In this document: positions 15,001 through 30,000 of the stretch, in pieces
Layout of the letters: each line of letters starts with the position of its first letter
Position numbering within the stretch: position 1 is the first letter of the stretch
Assembly: GCF_001659605.2 (NCBI RefSeq)
Contig: NC_035161.2
Location: 1,901,480-1,965,479 of the forward strand
Direction of reading: 5' to 3'
DNA: 64,000 bases
From: Manihot esculenta
Lineage: Eukaryota; Streptophyta; Magnoliopsida; Malpighiales; Euphorbiaceae
Notes under the pieces: model-generated
The model's input: only the letters and a program-made list of their open reading frames with translations
What the model was told of the DNA's origin: nothing
Database searches by the model: none
Position numbers and translations under genes: made by a program

Positions 15001-18000
15001 TAATGAATTATTTGGAATTTTTATATTCTGGTAAGGGAAATGTATCTGGAATGTATGATGTGTGCCAAGCTTTTTATTGTGCTGAAAATGCTGTCAAATC
15101 ACTCATAGTTCACTTTCATGGAATTCAAGAAACTATATGAGGAGTTACATGTTTTGTTGCCTTTCAAACTGTTATAGTGTGAACATAATCTATACATCAT
15201 TAGAATAGATATAGATTGCAAAATCGCAAGGCTAATAGATACTACATAGAGGATTTTTAGGAGAATCATTTGTTACCTTAACAAGACCTTGTAATTTGTA
15301 TATAAATACCTTGTTCAATAGAGAATACATTAACTATTTCTTGCAAATCTAGTTTGTTACATAGTATCAGGGCCTTCAACTTTTTGAGGTTTTCTATTCG
15401 GATGCTGTTCAGTGGTACTATTCACGATGTCCGGAAGCCGCATCTAGTTTTTTTGTTGACATGCCTTGCAATTCCAGCCCTGCGTGTTATTTTGTTTTTT
15501 GGAACCTCTTTCTTGGTGGTGCTTTGAAGTGTTGGATTTTGTGAGATTTGTGACGTTGTTGGATTGGGTCTCGTTCAAATCTGATTTTCAGGTACTATTA
15601 TGATTCTTTAGTTTACTCTTTTGGTGCTGAGTTGTGTTCGGTTTTGCAATTCTACTTGTTGGTTGATTAGTTAGAAATTTAAAAGTGGTCATCGATAATA
15701 AGTCTATGCTTGTCAAAGGAGGATGAGAAAATAATAATTGAGGTAGAAATGCTACAGAGACCAATAATTTGAGTGATCTTTTTTGTTGGTACTGTAAGAA
15801 ATATGGCCATGCAAAAAGATATTGTAAGAAGTTGCAAAATAAAATCAGAAGACTCTGATGGTTAATGTTGCTACATCCATCTGTTTCTGGGAATACTGTC
15901 AATATCTCAGCTAATGAATATATCCAGTATTAGGACCTACTTAAAAGGTCCACTCAGTCACTATTATTATTGAGACATGTAAAACATGCCTTATTTCCTC
16001 AAACAAATCGATCATTGATTCTGGTGTCACAGATCATATAACAGATAATCCTCATACATTCTCTAGTTTCCAATCACATAAGAAACTTTCTCCTGTAACC
16101 ATAATTGATGGGTCGTAATATAATGTTGAGGATTCTAGGATTGTTAAGCCTACTTTTTCCATCACTTTATCATCTGTGTTAAATTTACCCAATCTTGCCT
16201 TTAATTTAATTTATGTGAATAAACTTACCAAAGATCTAAATTATTATCTCTTCTCCGATCATTGCCTTTTTCAGGATCTTATGATGAAAAAGATTGTTGG
16301 AAAAGGACATGTATTTGATGATCTCTATATTTTGGATGCATAGATGCCTCAGTCAGTTATTTGTTCTAGTGTGCTCTCTCCATTTGAAGCACATTGCCAG
16401 TTAGGACATCTTTCCCTACCAATTTTGAAAAATTTATGCCCCTAATTTCATTATGTCCCTTCACTGGAATGCGAGTTTTGTCATTTTGCAAAACACCAAC
16501 GTATCTCACTCAATTCTAGAATCAATAAACGGGTTGAATCTGCCTTTGAACTAGTTCATTCAAACATTCGGAGATCTTGTCCTGTTGGGTTTAAGACTGG
16601 GTTCAGATATTTCAGCGCTTTTGTGGATGATTTTCTAGAATGACTTGAATTTATTTTATGAGCATCGTTTTGAATATTTTCTTATTTTTCTGCTTTTTGT
16701 ACTGAAATCAAGACTCAATTTAATGTTTCTGTGCATATTTTGCAAAAACACAGCACTAAATAATACATGTCAGACTCATTTCACACTTATATAACTCAAG
16801 ATGATATTTTTCACCAATCATCATGTGTGGATACACCAACTTAAAATGGGATTGTTGAAAGGAATAATAGGCTTCTTAAGATTGCCCGAGCCCTGTTATT
16901 CCAAATGCAAGTTCCTAAGCAATTCTAAATTCTGAGCTGACTGTCTCTACCACATGCTTTCTCATTAATCGCATACCCTCCTCGGTACTTAATGGTGATA
17001 CTCCATATGGTATACTCTTTCCTAATAAGTCATTGTTTCCATTGGAACCATGTATTTTTTGCAATATGGGATGTTCGACCTCATATAACTAAACTTAATC
17101 CTAAAACTTTAAAGTGTATCTTCTTGAGATATTCTCATCTTCAAAAGGGGTATCAATGTTATTCAGCAAACCTCCACAAATACTTGTCCTATATACATTT
17201 AGATGTTGGTATTATCCTTCTTCTTGTTGTGTACGTAGATGACATTGTCATCATAAAGAATGATTATGCGGAGATCTCCTTTCCCAAATCCTTCTTGCAT
17301 GCTAGCTTTCATACCATAGGCTTGGGTCAGCTTTAAGTATTTCTTTGGAGCAAGAAGTCTTGAGTAAAAAAGAAATTTTTCTATCTCATAGAAAATATGT
17401 CCTTGATTTACTTAACAAAGAATAGGAAGTTAGGAGCTACAAAGAATAGGAAGTTAGGAGCTAAACCTTATAGCACACTAATGACTCCTAATATGTCTCA
17501 AAAAATTTGGATGCCTATGACGACCCATTATAGGCCCAAAAAGATACATGAGGTTGGTTGAAAAGCTAAACTATTTTACAATGATTTGGCTAGATATTGC
17601 TTTTATAATAAGTGTTGTTAGCCAGTTCATGTCTACTCCTCCAGTAAAACATTGGGCCGCTCTAGAGCAAACTTTATGTTATCTAAAAGGGACTCTTGGA
17701 CTCAACATACTTTATAACGATCAAAGGTATGCAACGATCGAGTGCTTTTCACATACTTCTTAGATACTACTTGAGTTGGATCTAAAAGTGATAGAAGGTC
17801 TTGTTGGAGGAAATCTAGTGTCATGGAAAAGTAAGAAGCAGAATGTGATATCCAGATTTAGTGCTAAGTCAGAGTACAGCTTGAAATGGAGTGTTATAGT
17901 ATGTACACCTGTGACTGATTACCTACCATGTATAAAGAGCATAATTATAGGACTAATTTCTAGGAGGCGGATTTGCAGGAGATTGATATTCTTACTGTGT

Positions 18001-21000
18001 ATGAGCCTTTGTAATCTGTATATATAGCTCTATCATTCATAGAATAATATACACCGATTTTACCCAATAATTTCCTGTTAAACTACAACATGGAACTCCA
18101 TTAATTAATTATTTCATACAGCTCAAATAGTACTCATATCTAGGACTTGGCAACTAATTTATACATATAGCAAGGGAAGCTTATGCTGATTCTAACCCCT
18201 TCTCCATTTCAGGTCTTTTACATCTTGTTGGAAATTGGAATCCTTGTTAAATCCCTTGATTAGATTAGGATTCATGTGCTTGGTAAAGATCCCATGCCTT
18301 GAGTGTCTCTCACATGAATTCAAAGGAGCAATTGGCCGATGTTTTCACTAAGGGTTTAAGAAGCATATTATTTCATACTCTAGTTTGCAAGTCAGGCATG
18401 CATGATATACATGAACTAGCTTGAGAGAGAGTATTGGAATCCTTGTAAATCCCTTAATTATAGCAGCTGCAGATTATTATGCAGTGAATGTAGATTCTTT
18501 CCTATTGTATTCATAATTTCCTATAATTTTAGTTTCCTATTTAGGGTAGAATACTTGTATACATCATATTTGAGATGTACCAAGTTATTATTAATTCAGA
18601 AATATACCTTTCAATACATCTCACCAAAACAAAATTAAATAATAAAAATCTAGCTCAGCAACTAATTCAAATCCTAGCCTTGAAAAATGAAAGAGGTCAA
18701 AGACAACAGAGTAGTTAGATTTAAGAAAGGAAGCAAGAAAACCTGATAAATCCTTGAGTGTACAAGCGTTCAGCTAATTGCATGGCTGTTTGAGGTCCAA
18801 TGCCTAATGCACTCGAAGCAACCTGAAGAAATCAAGACAATGCATTCATTGGTAGTCACATTCTAAACAAATAACTTCCACTTTCTAGCTTTTTCCATCT
18901 GGGAATAAATAAGGAATTTGAGAAGAGATAAGGATGCAACTAACTATAGGAAAGAAGATAATTAATCCTCCTTAATATGGTAAAAAGGAAGATATATTAA
19001 AATCCTACAATCATGCGTACACTTTATCCTTCGGTCTTAGTTGTTTCCTTCAAAATGAGCAGGATTAAACAACAACTAAACCTTAATTCCAAACTAGTTA
19101 GGATTGATTATATGGTTCCTTTGTTATTATTCAACTCTGTTAGACACCAAATCCACATCAGTGTCCAGAACCTGTCAATTGTTTTTTTTTTTCCACTTCC
19201 CTCTTGTCATCTTAACTTCCCCCCTTCCCCCTTCACTTATCCACCCTAAACGTGTGGGGAGGAATAGTAAAACATCTTCAAAATATCTATGCCATTACCT
19301 TTGAAGAATCTGTTTATGTATCTAACTAATCATATAATTGGCTTGACCAACAATATTCCTTAACACGGTGCAATCTCAGATCAAGCACAAAGAACGCTTT
19401 ATGAGCTCAGACAGCTCAGCTGGGACTCATCAACTTGCAAGTTTTTAAGCTGATCCCAGCAAAGTAGAAACTAAGGCTATTAGAGACCGAGTGCAAAGCC
19501 AGGTTCATAACTGAACCAAGCAGCATATGCATTTTGGAAATAAGATATATAATATTTTGTATGGCAAATCTCTATAACAAATTATATGAAGAAAAGAAGG
19601 CAGAAGAAAAAAATAATTGTGATAATCTACAGAATCAATCAGTGTCGAGATTGATGCTAATATTAGGGAAGATGCTTCACAGTTGAAGCACTAGGAAAAG
19701 GTGTTAAGCGATGGTATGGTACAGTCCGCCTAGGGTAGTTCTAATTATCAAAAAGTACTATTGTAATTTTTGGGTTTCTTTCTTTCCTAGTATATAAAGG
19801 AAAGCCCTAATTTCTACTCACTCACCCTATAAATGGTACCAAAAAATATATTTTCATATATTTTTGTGGTAAAAATTGTAACCTTTAAATACAAAACTGC
19901 ATAAAAATCCACTACTAAAAAAATCTTCAAATCTAATCTGAAATACAAATTATTTAACAATGATGGCTACTACGGTACTACCATTGCTTATAAGACTTCC
20001 ATTCATTTTCCTTTCTCTTTTGACAAGTCTTCTACAAAATATAGGGGAATATGTGATATTCTTTCCTTCGTGAATGTACTTTGTTTGGTTACAAGAGTAA
20101 AAAAGTGTATCACTATTAAGGCGTTGGACTTGGACCTGGACCTGGATTGTACTTTGCTTGGATGGAGAGACAAGAAAGGATAAGAAATAAAAATGTCAAA
20201 GAAAAGAGATACCTTGTTAGGAGTTTAATAGGGTTAAAAAGAAAGGCACAATGATAAGGAGGCAAATAGTTTTCTTTTCTATCAAAATGGGAAGAATAAG
20301 AGCTATCCCTCTCTCGACATTATTAATATTAATAAATATGACTATTCTACCATTAATGCTTAAAAGATGAAAATTTACTCAACCTCTCATTTTCTTTTCT
20401 CACATATCCCCTAGATTAAACACCATCCTTTCCAATCCAACAAAAGCTCTCAAACATAGTAAAGTAGCAACCCAACTTTCTAACCCAATATAAATGGAAT
20501 GGTAGCATTGAAAACTAACACAAAAAAGAAGCAATATCATCTGTAGAAAATAAATTCAATGAACTTTTATTAGACCAAGAATTTCACATTTTTCAGATTT
20601 CTTTTCCAAAAATACAGATTGTTTCATGTACACTGCCCGTGCATGTACATATTATATTATACACAACAAGTTCTATATATTTTTTGGTAGAAATATTTTT
20701 TAATAGCAAAGGAATTATTACAGATACATTAGAATTATTATTCTCATGATTATTGCATGCATTTATTAATTTATACAAACTTAATCAATTCAAATAAAAA
20801 TTTAAGACGACAACTGGATTGTTAAAAACAATTACAACTGATTAATTCAGTTATAATAATGAATTAAATTAGTAGGATGTAACTTATATAAACTTATCAC
20901 TATAAGAATACAATTGTAGTAAAACAAAGGCCAATTAGCTGAAAAAGGTCCAACTTTTGTGTCATTTTGCATTTTAATCCAAATTTTTAAATTTTAGATG

Positions 21001-24000
21001 GATTCACAATTTTAGCCAATTTTCCAAATCAAAATGTGAGAATCTAAGACTTAGGTGGTGCACATGTAATATTTTATTATTTTTAAATATAAACTAATTC
21101 TACATGTGAAAATATTACTAACTCTCACTTAATCTAGTTAACTAATATATTTTAGCCACAGACAAGCAACCCAATTGTTAAATATGCAGTCTACACCATT
21201 AACACTAGATGAATTTAATTTTACATTAATAATTATGAAGATCTTATAGTAGACATGTTATTCTTGGTTATTTTGTATATGCTGCTATTTTGAATGTATT
21301 TTATAATGCTGCTACTTTAAAAATATTTTACGAAGGGTAAACTTAGTTAAAGGCGTGGTAAGTATTGACTTTATTGAATCCAACTTTGTCAATGATATCC
21401 AGTTTCGTTAAATAGCAGTTCTGCTATAAAATCTTCATAATTAGTAATGCAAAACAAAATTCACCTACTGTTGAAGAAGGTGTAATATTTAACAATCAGA
21501 TTACTTGTCTTTGGAATTAAATATACTCCTTCCATCCCATAATTTTTGTCCATCTTTCCTTTTTAAGTTCTTCCAAAATTATTGTCCACTTTCTTTATTA
21601 TATTATAGCAACATATAAATTGACTATTATAACCCTATTTAATTTTATCTTATTTCCAAAACAACCTCATTAATTGTCATTTGTCTAAACAAGTATTCAA
21701 AATATCTCTTAATATTTTAAAAAACTTGATTAATTGAAAGTTAATAAAAAAATTATCCTTCTTAATATGTGTGAAAAAGTAAGGTGAATAAAAATTATGA
21801 GATGGAAGGAGTGTTAGTTACCTGTGGTCAAGTAAAAGTTGGTAGTATTTCACAATAAAATATTACATGTGGCATTCCACATGAATTCTCACATTTTGAT
21901 TTTTAAAAAATTGGCCAATATTACAACCAAGCACAAACGTTGGTCCAGTTCATCCAAAATATAAATGTTTGAATTAAAATGCAAAATAAAACATAAACGT
22001 AGGGTCTTATTCAGCTAACTACACTTATATATATTTATATATATGCCCCTTTTGGTCCACCAAACATTTATAATATTATAAATTATCATAGCCTTTATAC
22101 CCCTAACTTCCTTGTCTAACAATAGACACTAACAAAATACACATCTAACTATATCATAAAAACATAAAAACAGTTTAACAACACACATAACAAAAAGATT
22201 AAAAAAAAGAGAAAAAGAAAAAAAAGAAAGAAGTGTCCATCACACGAAACCAAATACCATTTGTTCATTCCAAGTATTCTAACCTTTAGAAGGTTGACAG
22301 TGTTGAGACCAGGAGGGCGACTATAGTTTTCCTGTTTCTCTGATATATCAATCACTTCTAATATTCCATCCTGTATTACCTGCTTTTGAAACATCATAGC
22401 AACCTGCAACATGTAGAAATTTGAAAGTTGAAACACCTTATTTTATAAATAAAAACTATAGATAATCCAACTCAAGGAAAAGAACACCTCACATCTAAGT
22501 CAAATAACTTGTGACGCTCCCATTCTAGTTGAAGTTCATAGCCATCAACAATTATGTGAGGTTGCACAGCCCAAAACTTTTCCGGTTTAAAAGTTGCAAT
22601 TTGCAAATAACGTTGTACACAATAGCCAAGGGTAGGTGTTTGACAAGGCCCATAGCTGAAACAGGCAATTGGCAAGCATAGTTAACTGATTGCTAGAGAT
22701 GAAAGTGGAATGAAAATGGAACACAGAATGCACCAATACATACACAAAAATGAACACGTTTCAATCAAGTAAACATGCAATCACAAGCGAGGAAAGCTAT
22801 CAGCAGGGGGCAACATTCATATTGCCTCCAATTGACAAGATTGCCTTGCCCACATTACCCCTCGCATGATTCCAATACATGTAAGTTTGCTGCATATTCA
22901 ATGCTGGAAAAGACTCGCACAACAAACATGTGAATTAGAATAATGAATCAGTGAACAAGCAAAACACTACCTCTTACAGAGTATAAAATTTTCATTTGAA
23001 GGGAGGAATAGGAGAAACAAGCAATTACAAAAATATCCCTCCCTCTCATGCTAACAGAATTAAGAGGTTTTCCCTACCTACATAATCTAATCAGAGGTTC
23101 TCCTTCCTTCCCCATCGACCTAATTAGACTATAATTAAGAGGTCACCTTCAGTATTCCTTTATCATCTTTCTCACCTTAATTTCTTTTTGTACTCCTTCA
23201 TTTCTAGTTTATTGAAAACTATCCTTTTTAAATGCATTGATAATGCTACATGAGTAATTTATTATAGCAGTACGATATTTGCTTCTTTATTTATTTTTCC
23301 AAAAATGACACTAACATGCTATTTAAGTAATATATTTCTGGATTATATGTCATATACGTCCAAAGAAAATAAATATTAACATGTTACTTAGGTTCTATGC
23401 TTCTTAATTATCTAAAATTGCCTTTTTATTTTATTTTTTAAGTCTCATTCTTTCAGATGAACATGTGCTTAGAGCCTAGGCCCCAAGACTCCTTTACGCC
23501 TTAGTGAGCCTTGAGCCTTTAATAACTATGGATCTTATGTAAGTTTTTTTTATTATTAATCATGTATATATGTTTGTATGTTTATGTGTGTCATAGGTGT
23601 GTGGCATGTTCCCCGTGTGTTATGTTTTGATTTTATAAAAATTGTTAAAGTCCAGAGCCGTCTCTTGTCCATGTCCACATAATCTACGATTGTACTATTT
23701 TAATTACGGACTTTTAGTATCAATTCAAATGTCACATTTCAGTCTCAAAAGCTTGGGGTCTAACAAGTCACCTTACTTTGTTATTGCAATTTTACTTGAT
23801 GCCTATCCCTTCAACTTATGGTTATCAAAAGAGTACAACATGCAGCAGTAGAGGTGAGCATTCGATCTGTTTGGTTCGATTCGGTTCGGTTTGATCCATT
23901 TAAATTTTTAATAATTTTTTTATTTTTTACACTTTATTTTTAGCATTTTAAAATTTAATTGGAATATTTTAACCTTAATATGATCTAATCTCTCTATATT

Positions 24001-27000
24001 ATTGAAAATAATATATTATTATACTAATCGGTTCGGTTCGATTTTTTTAATTTTTTTTCTGATCAGAATCGAACCGAAATAACCAAAAATTTTGAAATTA
24101 AAAACCAAATGAATAAAAAACCGAACCAAATTTTCAAATTAATTCGGTTCGGTCGGTTTTTTCGGTTTGAACCGAATACTGCTCATCCCTATGCGGCAGG
24201 ATTAAGTTATAAAAAAAAAATTGATAGATGCTAGAGTAGAGAGGCAAGAAGGCAGCATAAAAGATGTTGTCACTTGCAAAAGGCCTTGCAAGTTCATTCC
24301 TAGGCATCACAATTCACAATCATTTTTGTAAACAAAATATAAAGTTGGCAATAAGACCATATTTGTTTCTCAGAAGGACTTTCGGGAATGATGGCTAGGA
24401 AAGGGATACTCCATTGTCTAATTATCCTCAAAAGCAAATCAACAAATAAATCCAGATGCACATCCATTAACTCTATTATTTTCTCCAAACTATTTGAGGT
24501 CACTGATTCGAGACCAGGACAGCATTCCGGACAATGCATTCAAACTACCTAAAGCATTAAAGAAAGCCTCAAAATCCTGAAGATAACTCTTGCATGATAA
24601 ATATAATTGTAGAGAGAGGAAGAGAGAAAGAGAGAGAGAGGGGTTACGAGATAACTCTTGAATCAAGATTCCCGTACTTTCCCTGGAAAAAGCTAGTTTG
24701 AAATCTTGTGAAAGCAACGCCAACTTTTAAATCTATCTCTTGCCGTGCATCTACAGCCAATGCCTCGTCTCTGTTGGGTTGAGCAAGGTTGTCCAGAGCC
24801 TTGAAAATGTCTTTCTCAGTTACTGAAGAAAACCGTGCACGATATACCCTTCTTCTAGCATCATTTACGCGAAAACCAGTACATTCAATCACTGCAAGAA
24901 CAATTAAAATTTAGGAAAATTAACTTCAAGCAAAAAAACTGAAACTAAATTGCAAATGCCATAACCTGTTTTATACAAACTAAATTGCAAATGATAGAGA
25001 AACTGTTAGGCTGTAATGATGCTTTACATTAGGAGAACAGGAGAAACTCTTCAACAGATACTAAAATAGTTTTATCAAAAGATGAGAGATTCCCCAACCA
25101 CCATTGTATGAGACTGATAGAGACTAACTCACAGCGCGTAATTTAAGATGCCAAAATACAAACCAATTTACTGAATTTCACAAACAGGTCATTCACAACC
25201 TATATGAAGGCTTCAAATAAATGAGATGCTAAAAAAGTTCTTAGCAATCACAACTCCAAAGCAAGAGATATAGCAGTAAACTTGCAATCAAATCAAAAAC
25301 ATAACAGATCAAACATCACCCAATGTTCCAAAGGTTGACATGTGTGAAGATACCAATAGAAACACAAGAAAAGCCAATGAAACTCTCAGGACAGCGCCAA
25401 TCACGTTGAGACAACGTTGGAGAGAGGAGTCACCCCAAAAATAACCATCACAAACTGGTGCATAAGACGGCAGCAAAAGATAATGGAGATTCATGGGCTG
25501 TATTCAATAGTTTGGTGACTTGGACTTCTTAGAAACTACCGTTAGGTGGTCAAAAAACCTTTTCTAGCTAGCAATGAGAGAAATTGGTCTTCAATTGGTG
25601 ACCTAATTTTCGTTGTGGAAGTTTGAATTTCTGTGTATATTTCTCTGAGAATGATAAAATATTTATATACAAAATATCCTATAATCATATATTCTAACTA
25701 GGAAAATATCCCTTTAATTATGCTAATGTATCCTATAAGTATGCTAATAATATTTAAATAATTGACTTACTATAATACTCCCTCTCAAGTTGAAGCATAT
25801 ATGTTAGGTAAAGTACACTTTAATCCCTGAATTTTAGCGTTACTAATGGATCTGTCCCTGTATTTTTTAAATTGAATACTTAAATTCCTCGAAAATAAGT
25901 ATGTCCAAATTAGAAGTCTTTTCATCCATAATTCTATTAATCAACAAGCCAAAAGGAAAACAAACATTTCAAATAACTAAAATACCTCATGAACACTTAA
26001 ATCCCTACCAATGTGAGTGAAGCATTTTATATTGCATCTTTAAATCCCTCTATATTCAGTCGGTCCAAAACCATTGTTCTTCCATCCATTATACACAATA
26101 ATTCAAAGCTAATAGGTGGTCAAACATCTAAAAATACAATTTTCTTCCTAAAATATCTTTGTGAAAGTCTACAATATATTTTAAGTCTACTTGATACCAC
26201 TTAAAAATAGCTGAAAATCTAAAGTTGTAAACTTTTTCTTAAAGTTTTGAAATCATCAAATATTGAAGTATTTTAATGAATAGAAATTGAAGGACAAGTA
26301 TTAAAAATTAGTTGAATGTGATAATCTGAACAAAAATTAAGGGGGACTTAAGTGTGCTTTCAAATGAAAAATGAAAGACCAAAGTGTTTAAATTTTGATA
26401 GATAAGGAAAAAAGGACGGAATCCTAATTTTTTAATATTTTTAATTTAAAAAGAGGGCAATAAAAATATTTGTACGCTTTTAATGGCAACAAAATAAATG
26501 AACATGCTAGAGTTTAGACGAACTGATTATAAAAAGATTTAAGTATCAATTTTAAAAATATACAAACTTATTCATTAATTATGCTAAAACTTAAGAATTA
26601 AAGTGTAATTTCCCCCTTTAAAAGGGTAAGAAAGACATCTCCGACAAACAATGAATGAAAGGACCGCTTATACATATTGGAAGGGAATCCAAATTCTGGT
26701 TCATCTCAAGCTTTTTTTAGAGAAAATAAGGATGTCAATTAAGAAATCATATAGTGGCATAAACCATTAGGACATCTATCATTTTATGTTCTAGAAACAC
26801 TTTATCTAATAAGTAAGGACTCAATTTGGTTCTTTATTTTGTTCTTTATTTTGTGATGCTTATAAGCATGCTAAGCATACAAGAAGCTCTTATTCTTTGA
26901 GAAATAATAGGAGTATGACCCTTTTTATGACTATCCATTCTGCTTTTAGGGACCTACACAGACTATTTCCCTATCTGTTAGTCATTGATTTGTTACTTTT

Positions 27001-30000
27001 ATTGATTGCTACACTTGAATGACTTGGGTTTATTTGATAAAGACAAAATGTGATGTGTTTTCTTGTTTTTAATCTTTTCACAAGATTTGTTTATACTCAG
27101 TCTAGTAGGATACTACATCAAACTTGTTGTCCCTGCACTGGTGCCCAAAATAGTGTTGTTGAAAGGAAAATAGGCACCTGTTGGAAGTAACAGGATCTCT
27201 TCTTTTCACCATAAATCTTCAAAAAACCTATTGAGGAGATGTGGTCTGCTTATCTCGTTAATAAAATGCCTCTCAAAGCTATTGCCTTTAAAAGTCCCCT
27301 CTTGCCTTTAAAGGTCCTTTAGAGGTGCCACAAGAAAGAATTGCTTATAATGCTCCACTCAAGATGTTTGGATGTACGTGCTTTGTTCATGCTAAGATAA
27401 TTGGGAAAGTAGATCCCATGGCTTTTAAATGTGTGTTCGTTGGGTATTCTCCCACACAAAAGGATTACAAGTGTTACCCTCCTCCATCTAGAAAACATTT
27501 TATCAGTATGGATATTACGTTTAGAGACTGAACCTTACTTCAGTACCACCTCATCACCTCTCCAAGAGCAATGAGAGAGAAGATTCCTAATCCTATAACT
27601 CTAGAGCATTTTACTCAAAGAACGACTATTGTTGATCAGGGAGAGATAACTGAATATTTAGATAAACCAGATTTAAGAAGATACTCAAGAAGTAGAAAAA
27701 GTCATTGTGCAACCTACTCGCTGTCAAGAATTTTCCTCGTATCCATCTGGTGAGTTATTTCTAACCCTTGAACCCATTGATGATCTAAATAAATCAACTG
27801 ATAAAAAAAAAAGGAATTATGTCGTGCACTAAACACTTTATTTCTAACTTTCTCTCTCATGACTCCTTGTCTCCATCCTATAAAGCTTTTATCTTGTCTA
27901 TTTCCTCTATATCTATCCCACAAAATTAAAAGAAAGCTTTCAAATATTCTAAATGGAAGAGAGCAATGGTCGAAGAAATGAAAGGCTCGGCAAAATTGAG
28001 ACCTAAGAGTTTGTATCTATTCCACCTAGAAAAAAACCAATTGGTTGTGTTGAATCTCACATCGGTTGTGGAAAGGGGTAATGTGCCCCTTATATGAGCC
28101 ATAGGCACTCCTCCCCTTGAGCTAGCTTTTGGGGTGAGTTAGGCCTGCCCCAAATTTAAACATGGTATCAAAGTCTCTCCATCCGATGTTGGGCCTCCTA
28201 TAAATATGTCACACACCAGTAAAATTCTGAGCGTGAGGGGGGTGTGTTGAATCCCACATCAATTGTGGAAAGGGGTAGTGTGCCCCTTATATGGGCCATA
28301 GGCACTCCTCCCCCTTGAGCTAGCTTTTGGGGTGAGTTAGGCCTAGCCCAAATTTAAACAGGTTGCAATTGGTATTCACTGTGAAACACAAAGCTGATGA
28401 TTTAATTGAAAGGTTCAAGGCTAGATTGGTTGCCAAGGAATTCACTCAAATTTATGGAGTGGATTACCAAAAAACATTTGCCTTTATTGCTAAAACAAAC
28501 TCAATTAGTGTTCTATTATCTTGCGCTACTAATCTTGATTAGGACTTACAGCAATTTGATAGGAAAAATGCATTTTTCCATGGAAATTTAGAAGATAAGG
28601 TGTAGATGGAGATTCCTCCAAGCTTTGCTAATGAGAAAGCCCAAAAAAAGGTATGCAGATTGAAGAAGGCCTTGTATGGACTAAAACAGTCGCCTAGAGC
28701 ATAGCTTGACAAATTTAGCAAACCCATGATTTCTTTTGATTATCAATAGAACAATGTTGATCATACCCTATTTATGGATAAAATCACTCTTTTTATAGTT
28801 CATGATGACATCATTATGATAGGAGATGACAAAGAAAAAATGGCTCGTTTAAAGAAGCTTTTTGGCTCAGGAATTTGAGATGACAAATCTAGGAAAGCTT
28901 CAGTATTTTCTAGGAGTTGAGGTTGCCAGATCAAAGAGGGAAATCTTTATTTCTCAGAGGAAGTATATTTTGGATCTTCTTGAAGAGACTAGTATGTTAG
29001 GCTGCAAACCAGTAGAGTCTCCCATGAAGTGCAATCAAAAGCTATAACTAGAATTGGTGAGTCTATGGATTGGTAGGTACTAAAGATTAGTGAGGAGATT
29101 GATTTATCTCTCACACATTCGACTAAACATTGCATATACAGTTAGCTTAGTATGTCAGTTCATGCATGATGCACGCGACTCACATATACAAGCTGTTTTC
29201 TGCATTCTGCAACATATTAAGTCTATTCTTGGGAAATGTCTCCTTTTCTCCAAACATGATAATCTTTAAGTAGAAGCCTTTACAAATGCAAATTGGGTTG
29301 GATCACCTTATGATAAGAGATCAACCTTTGGTTGCTGCACAATAGTGGTGGGAGGAAACCTTGTTACTTGGAGAAGTAAAATGCAAACTGTTGTTGCTCG
29401 GTTAAGTGCTAAAGTCGAGTATAGAGCAATGGCTCAAGGAGCACACGAACTTTTGTGGTTGCAAAGGCTATTGGAGGAATTGAAAGGGCAAATTACTCAT
29501 GCACTTTGACAACAAAGCTGCCATCAATATAGCTCAAAACCTGATCCAACATACAAACAAAGTACATAAAGATTGATTGGCACTTCATTAAAAATAATAG
29601 ATGGTGTCTTGAACTTAGCCCATGTGACTTCTGGCATGCAACTAGCTGATGTGTTCACTATGGGCTTAATAATAGGACCTATCACAACTTGGTTTGCAAA
29701 TTGGGCATTAGTAATATCTATTCACTAACTTGAGGGGGAGTGTTGACCAGTAAGGAGATCTTTAGGATATAATTACAAAGATTAAGGGTTGATCTCATGC
29801 CATATTTTAGACTAAATTATAGGACATAATTGTAGAGATTTTATTCCTTCTAATTTTCTTATTAGCTTTGATTCTTTATGTATAAATTAGAATGCACATA
29901 GCTTATAAATATCAATTTTTACAGTAATAAACTCTCTCAAAATCTTCAAAAAGGTTGCTACCTAACTTCAAATTCATATTATGTTGATAGCAAGATTTTC

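Larger units (their letters stand above)
20930..22025. mobile_element. Long-TIR DNA element, Mutator-like, in TOP3B intron 8
   Basis: The outer ends are a diverged long inverted repeat of about 180 bp. Both ends read in with TTAGCTGAA, then TTTTGCATTTTAAT, AATCAAAATGTGAGAAT and ACATGTAATATTTTATT in the same order. No transposase is present and no clear 9-bp duplication was found, so the Mutator label rests on TIR length only. Two further TIR elements are nested inside. Confidence 0.65.

Noticed and set aside
22149..22283. Hydrophobic extension of the frame at TOP3B exon 8 suggesting a membrane segment
   Set aside because: It is intron 8 read-through past a good GT donor at 22283; the true exon ends VNLLK.
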